A stretch of DNA of 24,221 nucleotides, from positions 1-24,221 of the forward strand of contig JAVBOP010000199.1 of assembly GCA_031550405.1 (NCBI GenBank). The letters run 5' to 3'. Positions 16,985-24,221 of the stretch are shown here, piece after piece. The number at the start of each line of letters is the position of its first letter. The first letter of the stretch is position 1. Position numbers and translations under genes: made by a program. This DNA comes from JAVBOP01 sp031550405 (lineage in GTDB: Bacteria; Bacteroidota; Ignavibacteria; Kapaibacteriales; UBA2268). The notes below the pieces were generated by a model. That model was not told the DNA's origin. It was given only the letters and a program-made list of their open reading frames with translations, and made no database searches.

Positions 16985-18613
16985 TTAAAATTGCCACATA
17001 AGGGCAAGTGATAAGAATAAACCGCGCTCCTTGTATTTGTCCCAAACGTATATATTGCTGTTGGTTATGTTGTTCACATTCAAAAATATGGAAAAATTCT
17101 TAAATGAATATTCAGCACCGAGATTTAAAGACAGATATGCGTCAATCTGGTCATTTTTATTTTCGGAAATATAGCGTTCGCCAACGTATACTATTTCAGC
17201 AGTTGTACCTAATTTATCAAACCATTTCCGGAAATAAGCGGCTCCGAGCTTCAAATTCGGCATATATGTTAAATTTTTTTCATCATTCATCGCATTCATA
17301 TTGATATTGATATTCGCAACCAGCCTGTCGCTATGCGTTATATTCCAAAATGCTTCTCCAAATAAATCGCCAATAGTGCCATCAATATAATTAAATTTAA
17401 ATTCCGCCAAACTGTCGGGAGCAAATATCATATATCTATCGGTATAACGCCATTGAATGCCGGCGCTTAGAGCCATTTTCTCTGTTGGGTGAAACCAAAT
17501 TACACCGCGAATTTTGGCAATATTATATGCGTAATCCATGAAAGTATGAGCTGAAAGATAAGGATTTTCATAAATCAAATCTTCAAAATTCTGCTTCTCC
17601 AAGCCTGACGAAACTTCTGCCTTTATCGTAAACAGTTTGCTCATGCGGTATTCCATATTTCCAAGCAAAAGCAAGCCTCCCCTATCCGTTTGTTCGGAGT
17701 TGTTGGCGATTTGAAAGCCAATTTTTCCCAATAATGAAAAATTTTCATCGAAATATGAAGCAGAACCATCAAACTGGTAAAAATTAACAGAGTTACCACC
17801 AACAGATTCAAAATCAATAAAGACATTACCGCCAACCAAAAAATTCTGCCAATAATTCTTAACAGTCAAAAATCCTTGTACATAATTATTCTTAATACCA
17901 TTACCAATAACATACTTAGAAGCATTGCTACTGTTGCTTGCGTTCATAATATTCAGCGAACCGCCAACATTGAACATTAGATTCTCATGCGAGCCTTCAG
18001 AATCAACATAAAATTTAAATCTCGCTAAGTTTCTGTCATAGTAATTGGTATTGTCGGGACGCTCATTATTGCCGTAAAAATTATAGCTTTGCGAATTAAC
18101 CACAAAGCCTGTGCGCGTCCTGCTTCCACCAAAAATAAAGAACTTATCATCAGCAATATAATCGGAATTTACATCAAGAAAAAACTTGTTGTATTCAGAA
18201 TTTTTGGCATCGCCACCGCTATAATTGAAGCCAGCCTGAGCAAAAATATCAAAATTTGCTGCCTCAAAACCATAGCCGCCAACAACTTCCGGAGTATTGA
18301 AAATGCCATAGCTGCCTTTCAAAAAGCCTTTGTGCATCGGCTTCGTAACATAATGCTCGGGCAGCGGGTCTGGAGCAAGAAGCGATGGTTGCTGCTTTTC
18401 AAAACTATTCAACGAATCCAATTCTTTTGTATCAAGCGGAGCAATCTTTGCCGGCAATTGCTTAATACCTGATTTTACATTCAGTTGCTCGACACCTTCG
18501 ATTATGAAAGCTGGAAGTTCTATCGGTTTGGTTGCTTCTTTTTCCTGCGCAAAAAGGCTAATGCCTGTTGCTAATGTTAATATTGCTAAAATTATTTTTT
18601 TCATATATTTCAT
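16985..18613 (-). CDS. Outer-membrane beta-barrel protein (TonB-receptor-like barrel, no plug)
   Basis: The protein has 542 residues. It starts with a signal peptide (hydrophobic run, cleavage likely after LFAQ near residue 23), followed by a Pro-rich N-terminal segment (about 24-90) and then repeated amphipathic beta strands with aromatic ends. The final residue is Phe (SLALMWQF), the usual signal for the outer-membrane assembly machine. It resembles the barrel part of TonB-dependent receptors, but there is no plug domain and it is shorter than most. The frame also opens at a GTG at 18616, and an ATG at 18604 gives the tidier MKKIILAILTLA signal; I chose the ATG at 18613 and either ATG may be right. 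Ligand unknown. Confidence 0.75.
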   Translation of the reverse strand: MKYMKKIILAILTLATGISLFAQEKEATKPIELPAFIIEGVEQLNVKSGIKQLPAKIAPLDTKELDSLNSFEKQQPSLLAPDPLPEHYVTKPMHKGFLKGSYGIFNTPEVVGGYGFEAANFDIFAQAGFNYSGGDAKNSEYNKFFLDVNSDYIADDKFFIFGGSRTRTGFVVNSQSYNFYGNNERPDNTNYYDRNLARFKFYVDSEGSHENLMFNVGGSLNIMNASNSSNASKYVIGNGIKNNYVQGFLTVKNYWQNFLVGGNVFIDFESVGGNSVNFYQFDGSASYFDENFSLLGKIGFQIANNSEQTDRGGLLLLGNMEYRMSKLFTIKAEVSSGLEKQNFEDLIYENPYLSAHTFMDYAYNIAKIRGVIWFHPTEKMALSAGIQWRYTDRYMIFAPDSLAEFKFNYIDGTIGDLFGEAFWNITHSDRLVANININMNAMNDEKNLTYMPNLKLGAAYFRKWFDKLGTTAEIVYVGERYISENKNDQIDAYLSLNLGAEYSFKNFSIFLNVNNITNSNIYVWDKYKERGLFLSLALMWQF

Positions 18614-18692
18614 CACGCTTTAGCTTTGATTAATAACATTCGCATAGTTCACCTGCTTTTTCTGCTTGACTTTTTGGGGGTAAACTATACTG

Positions 18693-18718
18693 CATATTTA
18701 TTAAAAAATATTCATAAT
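18693..18718. repeat. AT-rich intergenic motif, copy 2
   Basis: CATATTTATTAA followed by AAAATA and TTCATAAT. It matches the 5' part of the copy at 5970-5996 (CATATTTATTAA) and the 3' part of the copy at 23321-23349 (ATTCATAA). Confidence 0.4.
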
Positions 18719-18720
18719 AT

Positions 18721-18779
18721 ATGACATACAGCGATGCCATATTAGGCTTCTAATATACAAAATTATGATGACATACAGC
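18721..18779. repeat. 12-bp direct repeats flanking a short hairpin
   Basis: ATGACATACAGC occurs at 18721-18732 and 18768-18779. Between them ATATTAG (18739-18745) and CTAATAT (18750-18756) form a 7-bp stem with loop GCTT. The unit lies about 110 bp upstream of the beta-barrel start codon and could be a paired regulator-binding site or a remnant of a small mobile repeat. Confidence 0.55.
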
Positions 18780-19264
18780 CAATTTTAATTGTTGCCCAAG
18801 CATGGAAATTTCACGTTTATACATATTTTTCGCGTTTTTCCAGCGTGAGATATGACGCCCATCTGTTGAGCTTGATTGCAATAAAAGTTTTCAATTTGAA
18901 CTCACATATCAAGCGGTATTATCTCTAACAAAATATGTTGTTCAAAAAGCAAAAATATGATTGAATGCTCTCTAAAGCTATTAATGTTGAGACTAAGTAA
19001 TAAATTATGTATCTGATTTTAACAACACCTTTTTGTCAAATTATCACTACGAGATGGACAATTCAAAATTTGTTGATGAAGCATAATTTTATTTTAATAA
19101 ATTTACAAAAACTAAAAATAATGAAAATATATTAATCAATGCTTATGAGGCACAACCCGTTTTCGTTACTGTAATTTTGTATATAATTTCCTAAAAATAT
19201 TAATTATCTTTTATTCTTTATTGTGGATTGAAAATATTATAGCTGATAATTTTAAATTTTTCCG

Positions 19265-19272
19265 TATCTTTG
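19265..19272 (+). promoter_or_regulatory. Bacteroidota -7 box of the EF-G gene
   Basis: TATCTTTG is an exact TAnnTTTG match, ending 27 bp before the ATG at 19300. The -33 element is not clear. No Shine-Dalgarno sequence precedes the ATG. Confidence 0.5.
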
Positions 19273-19299
19273 TAGCTTGTTTATTTTTTTAGAACGAAG

Positions 19300-21396
19300 A
19301 TGTTTGATATTACGAAGTTAAGAAATATTGGAATTGCTGCTCATATTGACTCGGGAAAAACGACGCTTAGCGAGAGAATTCTTTTTTTTACAGGTAAAAT
19401 TTATAAGATAGTTGAAACACGAAGCAAGACCGGTGATGGTCCGACGATGGATTCGATGGATCTTGAGCGTGAAAAAGGCATAACTATACAGTCCGCTGCT
19501 ACTTACTGCGATTGGAAAGATAATAAGATAAATTTGATTGATACGCCTGGGCATATTGATTTTACCGTTGAGGTGGAGCGTTCACTGCGCGTTCTTGATG
19601 GTGCTGTGCTCGTTTTATGCGGTGTGGCGGGCGTTCAAAGCCAGTCTACAACTGTTGACAGGCAAATGCGCCGATATGCTGTGCCACGTATTGCCTTTAT
19701 AAATAAGTTGGACAGGACAGGTGCAAACGCGGATAGAGTGGTTAGCCAGTTGGAAGAAAAGTTAGGGCATAAAACGGTTTTGATGACGATGCCGATAGGG
19801 CAGGAGGACAATTTTGAGGGTGTTGTTGATTTACTAAAGATGAAGGCTATATATTACCGCGGAGCTAATGGAGAGGATTTGGTTGAAGAAGATATTCCTT
19901 CGCACTTGCTTGATGAAGCCAAGTCCCGAAGAAATAAGATAGTTGAGAGGCTGGCGGATTTTGATGATACTATTGCCGAAAAATATCTTGCAGAAGAAGA
20001 AGTATCCAATAGCGAGATTGCCAAGTCTGTTCGCCGACTGACTGTTGGCTTGCATATAACGCCTGTATTTTGCGGAACTGCCAAGAAAAACATGGGCATA
20101 CAAACACTGCTGGATGGTGTGATTGATTATTTGCCAAGCCCTAAGGAAAGAAAAAATTTCGCTCTGGATATAGAAAACAATGAGGAAAAAGCAGAGCTGT
20201 TTACAGATGATAACAAGCCTTTGGTGGCGCTTGCTTTCAAACTCGAAGACGGTCGCTATGGGCAGCTTACATATATGCGCATATATCAAGGCAAACTGGT
20301 GAAAGGCGATTTTGTCTATAACATGTCGAATAAAAAGAAAATTAAAATCAATCGCCTTGTGCGCATGCACGCAGACGAGATGCATGATATCGAAGCTGCA
20401 GGTGCAGGTGACATCGTGGCAACTTTCGGCTTGGACTGTGCTTCCGGCGATACTTTTACCGATGGCACATTGAGCTATAATATGACATCCATGTTTGTGC
20501 CAAATCCTGTAATCGAGCTTGCCATATCTCCTAAATCCCGTGATGGCGAAAATAATTTTTCAAAGGCATTAAACAGATTTACCAAAGAAGACCCTACGTT
20601 CAAGGTACATCGAGATGAAGAAAGTGGTGAGACTATCATTAGTGGTATGGGTGAGCTTCACCTCGAAATATATATCGAAAGGATGAAACGCGAATATAAT
20701 TGTGCAGTGCTTGTTGGCAAGCCCAAAGTGGCATACCGCGAGGCAATAACCAAACGGATTGAATATAATTATACCCATAAAAAGCAGTCTGGCGGTCAAG
20801 GGCAGTTTGCGCGCGTAGCTGGATATATTGAGCCGCTGCCGGCTGATTCTCCCGAAAACATACAGTTCAAGAATGCAATCGTTGGCGGGGTTATATCAAA
20901 AGAGTATATACCTACATGCGAGAAAGGCTTTAGAACGCAGCTGCATGAAGGAATTCTGATAGGACAGCCGCTGGTGAACATATTTATTGAGCTTAATGAT
21001 GGGCAAATGCACCCTGTGGATTCTTCTGAATTGGCATTTAATCTTGCTTCCAGAGCTGCCATGAGAGAGGTGCTTCCCAAAGCTAACCCTATTATATTAG
21101 AGCCTATTATGAAGCTTGAAGTTGCTGCACCCGAAGAATTTCAAGGTAATGTTATTGGACAAATCAACCAGCGGCGCGGCATCATTATTGACACTCAAAA
21201 CGACAATGGCTTTGTTACAATAAATGCCGAAGTCCCGTTGCGCGATATGTTTGGCTATTCTACTGATTTGCGTGGAGTTACGCAGGGCAAGGGCGAATTT
21301 ACAATGGAATTTGCCAAGTATCTGCAAACCCCAAAATCAATTCAGGATGAGATTATCAAAGAGTATAACGAAATGAAAGCCAAAAAAGCCAAATAA
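19300..21396 (+). CDS. fusA: Elongation factor G, EF-G1mt/spdEFG1-like
   Basis: EF-G is the GTPase that moves tRNA and mRNA through the ribosome. The protein has 698 residues with all five domains. G motifs: AHIDSGKT (14-21), GITI with switch Thr62, DTPGH (81-85), NKLD (135-138). Several signatures differ from the common bacterial form and match mitochondrial EF-G1 and the spirochaete/planctomycete spdEFG1 type: Ser in AHIDSGKT (usually Ala), MDSMDLEREKGITIQSAAT, FGLDCASGDTFTDG, EFQGNVIGQINQRRG, and a C-terminal TQGKGEFTMEF. In that type, translocation and ribosome recycling are split between two EF-Gs. It is not in a str operon: no rpsL, rpsG or tuf is beside it. The function as translocase is secure; the subfamily is judged from remembered sequences. 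Confidence 0.93.
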   Translation: MFDITKLRNIGIAAHIDSGKTTLSERILFFTGKIYKIVETRSKTGDGPTMDSMDLEREKGITIQSAATYCDWKDNKINLIDTPGHIDFTVEVERSLRVLDGAVLVLCGVAGVQSQSTTVDRQMRRYAVPRIAFINKLDRTGANADRVVSQLEEKLGHKTVLMTMPIGQEDNFEGVVDLLKMKAIYYRGANGEDLVEEDIPSHLLDEAKSRRNKIVERLADFDDTIAEKYLAEEEVSNSEIAKSVRRLTVGLHITPVFCGTAKKNMGIQTLLDGVIDYLPSPKERKNFALDIENNEEKAELFTDDNKPLVALAFKLEDGRYGQLTYMRIYQGKLVKGDFVYNMSNKKKIKINRLVRMHADEMHDIEAAGAGDIVATFGLDCASGDTFTDGTLSYNMTSMFVPNPVIELAISPKSRDGENNFSKALNRFTKEDPTFKVHRDEESGETIISGMGELHLEIYIERMKREYNCAVLVGKPKVAYREAITKRIEYNYTHKKQSGGQGQFARVAGYIEPLPADSPENIQFKNAIVGGVISKEYIPTCEKGFRTQLHEGILIGQPLVNIFIELNDGQMHPVDSSELAFNLASRAAMREVLPKANPIILEPIMKLEVAAPEEFQGNVIGQINQRRGIIIDTQNDNGFVTINAEVPLRDMFGYSTDLRGVTQGKGEFTMEFAKYLQTPKSIQDEIIKEYNEMKAKKAK

Positions 21397-21871
21397 TTAA
21401 AATTTATTCATAATCTCATATCGCATTGCATGTTGCTCATGCTTATAGATATATTTGCAATTTCGGACACTAATGCCATTGTGCAGTTTCTCCAGCCAGA
21501 TTATATGGCGGTGAACGCATAGGTGAAATTGTTTTATCCTATCCCTATTTTAACCAATGAAGATGGCGCGCTTGTTATTCGCACCATATAAAATTCCACT
21601 GACAATATAAGGCTGTTGTCTTCATTGGCTCTTATAACTTTTAATCCCGTCATGTTGCTGCTGTAAATAAAACGAACATCGCTAATTATAATTAAATATT
21701 GAAAAATCAAAATAATCACTATTATGTAAACAGAAGTTGATTTATGCTGCTTTAATGGGGTGTCCGGAAAATTATATTCATCACCTGCCTTTAGTAATAT
21801 GGAAATTATGTAACATAGAGAATAAAGATGATGTATTATAATAATGATATTGTGCAACACAGGAACTAAAT
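21397..21871. other. 475-bp spacer between EF-G and KAP genes
   Basis: No convincing gene. It holds one copy of the recurring AT-rich motif at its left end (21394-21414), a long-range inverted repeat (21554-21628), and the bulk of a doubtful minus-strand frame (21534-21908). I found no TAnnTTTG box ahead of the KAP gene. Confidence 0.55.
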
Positions 21872-21908
21872 ATGAATCAAAAATTAAATGATAATGAAAT
21901 AATTCCAA
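21534..21908 (-). CDS. Doubtful small membrane protein
   Basis: An open frame of 124 codons covers most of this spacer and overlaps the first 37 bp of the KAP gene on the other strand. The translation has two hydrophobic runs (18-39 and 59-76) followed by a plausible soluble tail (MTGLKVIRANEDNSLILSV). Hydrophobic runs are easily produced by AT-rich noncoding DNA, and I recognise no family. A shorter start may be used if it is real at all. Confidence 0.2.
   Translation of the reverse strand: MELFHYHLIFDSYLVPVLHNIIIIIHHLYSLCYIISILLKAGDEYNFPDTPLKQHKSTSVYIIVIILIFQYLIIISDVRFIYSSNMTGLKVIRANEDNSLILSVEFYMVRITSAPSSLVKIGIG
21554..21628. repeat. 10-bp inverted repeat across 55 nt
   Basis: CCAATGAAGA (21554-21563) and TCTTCATTGG (21619-21628) are perfectly complementary. 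As RNA on the plus strand the stem can extend a few pairs inward using G-U pairs. It may be a structured leader far upstream of the KAP gene, or chance. Confidence 0.4.
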
Positions 21909-23320
21909 TCGAAAAACCCTGCTCTTCGTTTCAAAAACATTTAGAAACCAATGATAGAATTATCTTTTCCGGCAGTTTTGGAATGGGGAAAACATTTTTT
22001 CTAAATAAATTTTTTAGAAATGAAGAAAATATTAACAAGTATAACGTTTTTCATTTTTTTCCCACAAACTATCAATTGTCATATAATCAGGATATTATAG
22101 AATTGATTAAATATGATATACTGGCTCATATTATAGAGAAAGATTGGCTAACTCCAAATCAGATTAATGTTATTTCCCGCGAATTTGCTGCCAGACTTGT
22201 TTTTAACCGCTATGTTACTTCAACCAATATCGTTTATATAATAGGAAAATCTATAAAAAAAATAGGAAACTCTATTTTGAAAAGCATTGATGAATGCCAG
22301 TTTACAACTCAAACTGAATTTGATAAAATCAAATTTTTTGTATCTAATCTTTTAGATGGTTCAAACTGTATAGATGATGAATTTGATGTGGTTTTGCAGA
22401 TTATTAAGAGCAACATTCAAGCTCAAAAACAGGAAGGCAAGCAAAATGTACTCATTGTTGACGATTTGGATAGAATTGATCCCGGCCATATTTTCCATTT
22501 GTTAAATGTTTTTGCTGCTCACTTTGATATACACGAAGGAAGAAGTTTAAACAAATATGGCTTTGATAAGGTGATATTTGTATGTGATATAAACAATATT
22601 AGAAATATATTTACAAAAAAATATGGTGCTGATACTGATTTTAGCGGCTATATAAATAAATTTTACAGCAGTGAAATCTATAACTTTGATAATAAAAAGG
22701 CAATTGAAGCATTTGTGCAGGACAAACTGCTGCCTTTTAAAGAAAATTTATATGAAGATACAGAGCGGGAAATTTACAACCGCACGAGTCATATTATATG
22801 TAAATTTATAGAAGCCAATACCATCAATTTAAGACAACTTTTCAATTTAAAACACCCCAACCATAAAGGAACAATTACCAATAACAGCCAACTAAATGAA
22901 GATTTTCCACCCGTTAAGCTTCCTGTAGAACGCTTAATCCGCTCACTGCTGTTTATATTTGGCTATCATGTAGAAGCGCTGATTAAGGCATTTCAGAATG
23001 CCTCTACTATGAAAATCGAGGATAACGCTACTGCATTTGTTCCCAATAATTATGCAAAAAGTTATTTGCCGTGGTTATTGCTATTAATCAACAACAATTT
23101 ATTACGTAGAGATCATGCAAGCGCTATCAAAACCGAAATTTACAATAACGAAGATATTAATCTAAAAGTAATCTATAATATTATTTCAGGCAATATCGAA
23201 AACATGAAAATTACTGACAGCAACGATAACATCAAAGAAATATCTTTTTCGGATATCTGCATCCTATTCATAGAAGCAATAAACATCATGGCGCAAAACA
23301 AATTAGTATATATAGAATAA
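21872..23320 (+). CDS. KAP-family P-loop NTPase
   Basis: KAP NTPases are a STAND-related P-loop group; bacterial members include PifA of the F plasmid, which excludes phage T7. The 482-residue protein has Walker A GSFGMGKT (34-41) and the KAP-type Walker B VLIVDDLDRIDP (193-204), followed by VIFVCDINNIRNIF (234-247) and YINKFYSSEIYNF (260-272). The family often has membrane helices inserted between Walker A and B; here that stretch (42-190) shows no clear helix, so the protein is probably soluble. The C-terminal 200 residues are helical and unassigned. It lies between EF-G and a GNAT gene, with a truncated pckA beyond. No toxin-like or nuclease partner is recognisable. A defence role is only a hypothesis. 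Confidence 0.82.
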   Translation: MNQKLNDNEIIPIEKPCSSFQKHLETNDRIIFSGSFGMGKTFFLNKFFRNEENINKYNVFHFFPTNYQLSYNQDIIELIKYDILAHIIEKDWLTPNQINVISREFAARLVFNRYVTSTNIVYIIGKSIKKIGNSILKSIDECQFTTQTEFDKIKFFVSNLLDGSNCIDDEFDVVLQIIKSNIQAQKQEGKQNVLIVDDLDRIDPGHIFHLLNVFAAHFDIHEGRSLNKYGFDKVIFVCDINNIRNIFTKKYGADTDFSGYINKFYSSEIYNFDNKKAIEAFVQDKLLPFKENLYEDTEREIYNRTSHIICKFIEANTINLRQLFNLKHPNHKGTITNNSQLNEDFPPVKLPVERLIRSLLFIFGYHVEALIKAFQNASTMKIEDNATAFVPNNYAKSYLPWLLLLINNNLLRRDHASAIKTEIYNNEDINLKVIYNIISGNIENMKITDSNDNIKEISFSDICILFIEAINIMAQNKLVYIE

Positions 23321-23349
23321 CATATATTTATTAAAATAAATTCATAAAT
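23321..23349. repeat. AT-rich intergenic motif, copy 4
   Basis: Directly after the KAP stop codon comes CATATATTTATTAA, then AATAAA and TTCATAAAT, the same form as at 5970-5996, 18693-18718 and, less exactly, 21394-21414, which begins at the EF-G stop codon. Confidence 0.4.
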
Positions 23350-23427
23350 CTTCGATGAGAAGTAGCGGACATATTGGCACTTGGTAAAATACAGCTTAAA
23401 TAAAAAAAGTTAAAATTCAAAAAGACA

Positions 23428-23940
23428 ATGATAAGATTGGAACCATTCACGAATGAAGATTTTGAAAAATTAATATCATGGATTGATAATAAAGAATTAT
23501 TGATTCAGTTTGCCGGCTCTGTTTTTGAATATCCATTGACAGCCGAGCAACTTACAATATACATTTCCGATAACAAGCGCTTTGCATTTAAGGTTATTGA
23601 TGTTAATATGAATGAAACGATAGGTCATGCAGAAATTTATTTAACCGAACCCGATACATCCCGTCTTTGCAGAATTCTAATTGGAAATAAAGAATATCGA
23701 GGAAAAGGTAGAGGGCAACAAACTGTACAGCAATTAACAGACTATTCATTTGAAAAATTTAAAGTTGAAGTTGTAGAACTCAATGTATATGATTGGAATA
23801 TCTCTGCAATAAAATGCTATGAAAAAGCCGGATTCATAACTAATCCAAATAAGTCGAAGAAAATAGAAGTAGATGGAAAAATTTGGACAGCAATCAATAT
23901 GAAAATACTGAAAAATGAAAGAAAAAAGGCTAACAGCTGA
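23428..23940 (+). CDS. GNAT-family N-acetyltransferase
   Basis: GNAT enzymes move an acetyl group from acetyl-CoA to an amine. This 170-residue protein looks like the RimJ/RimL branch: N-terminal IRLEPFTNEDFEKLISWI, GHAEIYL in the central sheet, the acetyl-CoA loop RGKGRG (91-96), and NISAIKCYEKAGF (124-136), the classic last motif. The substrate cannot be told. It follows the KAP gene after 107 bp on the same strand and its stop codon lies within the last few codons of the opposite-strand pckA fragment, so its 3' end marks the break in pckA. The two may have arrived together; shared transcription is possible but no promoter evidence decides it. Confidence 0.88.
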   Translation: MIRLEPFTNEDFEKLISWIDNKELLIQFAGSVFEYPLTAEQLTIYISDNKRFAFKVIDVNMNETIGHAEIYLTEPDTSRLCRILIGNKEYRGKGRGQQTVQQLTDYSFEKFKVEVVELNVYDWNISAIKCYEKAGFITNPNKSKKIEVDGKIWTAINMKILKNERKKANS

Positions 23941-24221
23941 GCGCATGCTTCCAGTTAGGATTAGTAGCTTTTGAGGCATTAAATATCACAAAATCAGGCT
24001 CAAAATTTTCGAGCTCCTTTTCGGTTGGATTTATGAACATATTTTTAACAAAATGGCATTGCCACGCCACCTCCATAATAAATCGGACTTTTAATCTCGT
24101 ATCCGGATTAGCACCACAATATCCGTCAAAAACATATAACCTCTTATTTGAAAGCTGGTTAGTGCTGATGTCTTTCAAATGTTGCCAGATTTCCTGCGTG
24201 ACAGGCTTATTATCCGAGCCT
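23930..24221 (-). pseudogene. pckA: ATP-dependent PEP carboxykinase, truncated (5' part outside window)
   Basis: PckA turns oxaloacetate and ATP into PEP, CO2 and ADP in gluconeogenesis. The minus-strand frame runs in from the right edge with clear identity to the family: NKPVTQEIWQHLK, CGANPDTRLKVRF, EVAWQCHFVKNMFI, PDFVIFNASKATNPNWK. After NPNWK, at about 23947, the match ends and five unrelated codons lead to a stop at 23930-23932. In E. coli PckA this point is about 35% of the way through a 540-residue protein; the ATP-binding P-loop (GLSGTGKT), the metal ligands and the C-terminal domain all lie beyond. None of these appear elsewhere in the window in any frame. As read, the product cannot be a working enzyme. 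The 5' end lies outside, so I cannot say whether the start is intact. Confidence 0.85.

Larger units (their letters stand above)
18617..19299. other. Gene-poor 683-bp region
   Basis: No reading frame here is long or family-like. The stretch holds the 5' flank of the beta-barrel gene, a pair of 12-bp direct repeats around a small hairpin (18721-18779), one copy of the recurring AT-rich motif (18693-18718), and the fusA promoter at its right end. The middle (about 18800-19150) is AT-rich with several stop codons in all frames; a decayed gene or an RNA gene cannot be excluded by eye. Confidence 0.6.

Noticed and set aside
18803..18958. Plus-strand frame with one internal TGA in the gene-poor region
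   Set aside because: I tested it as a broken gene, but neither part resembles a known protein.
19834..20385. 183-codon minus-strand frame
   Set aside because: Antisense to the EF-G GTPase and domain II coding region; no family resemblance.
21429..21521. 30-codon plus-strand frame starting MLLMLIDIF
   Set aside because: Very short, no ribosome site or promoter, no known family; chance in AT-rich DNA is enough.
1..24221. tRNA, rRNA, CRISPR array, integrase or insertion sequence
   Set aside because: I looked for cloverleaf-like stretches, regular spaced repeats, transposase or recombinase motifs and long terminal inverted repeats and saw none; without a covariance or repeat search small RNA genes could be missed.

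Overview
The window is about 24.2 kb of AT-rich bacterial chromosome holding mostly housekeeping and envelope genes. The maker is probably a Gram-negative member of the Bacteroidota/Chlorobiota (FCB) group, perhaps near Ignavibacteria or Kapabacteria; this is inference. The supporting signs are promoter -7 boxes of the Bacteroidota type (TAnnTTTG) ahead of pdxA, alr and the EF-G gene, start codons without Shine-Dalgarno sequences, a PAMD rather than PAMN motif in CoaBC, a fused SIS-type phosphoglucose/phosphomannose isomerase, a DUF2279 protein, and an outer-membrane beta-barrel ending in Phe.

Layout. 1-3091 (minus): an SIS isomerase cut by the window edge, the peptidoglycan glycosyltransferase mtgA, and coaBC for coenzyme A synthesis; coaBC and mtgA are 12 bp apart and probably one operon. 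3234-5863 (plus): pdxA (vitamin B6) and a TldD-family metalloprotease carrying a twin-arginine signal. 6004-9203 (minus): alanine racemase, a small putative lipoprotein, and a MacA/HlyD-type adaptor with no ABC transporter beside it. 9312-14338 (minus): a very long AddA/RecB-type helicase-nuclease and thioredoxin reductase trxB, separated by a canonical intrinsic terminator hairpin that sits only 16 bp from the addA start codon. 14438-15586 (minus) is a DUF2279 envelope protein, divergent from a RodZ-like protein at 15687-16949 (plus), which converges on an outer-membrane beta-barrel gene (16985-18613, minus). A 683-bp stretch with no convincing gene follows, then an EF-G gene (19300-21396) whose sequence is of the mitochondrial EF-G1/spdEFG1 type. 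The right end is accessory in character: a 475-bp spacer, a KAP-family P-loop NTPase, a GNAT acetyltransferase, and an opposite-strand ATP-dependent PEP carboxykinase that is cut off at about one third of its length exactly where the acetyltransferase ends.

Several genes serve the cell envelope (mtgA, alr, RodZ-like, the adaptor, the beta-barrel, the lipoprotein, DUF2279), but they do not form one operon. The points most worth a second look are the truncated pckA beside the KAP/GNAT pair, the EF-G subfamily, the terminator-like hairpin in the addA leader, the Tat signal on TldD, and an AT-rich motif that recurs between genes. I saw no rRNA, tRNA, CRISPR array, insertion sequence or integrase.
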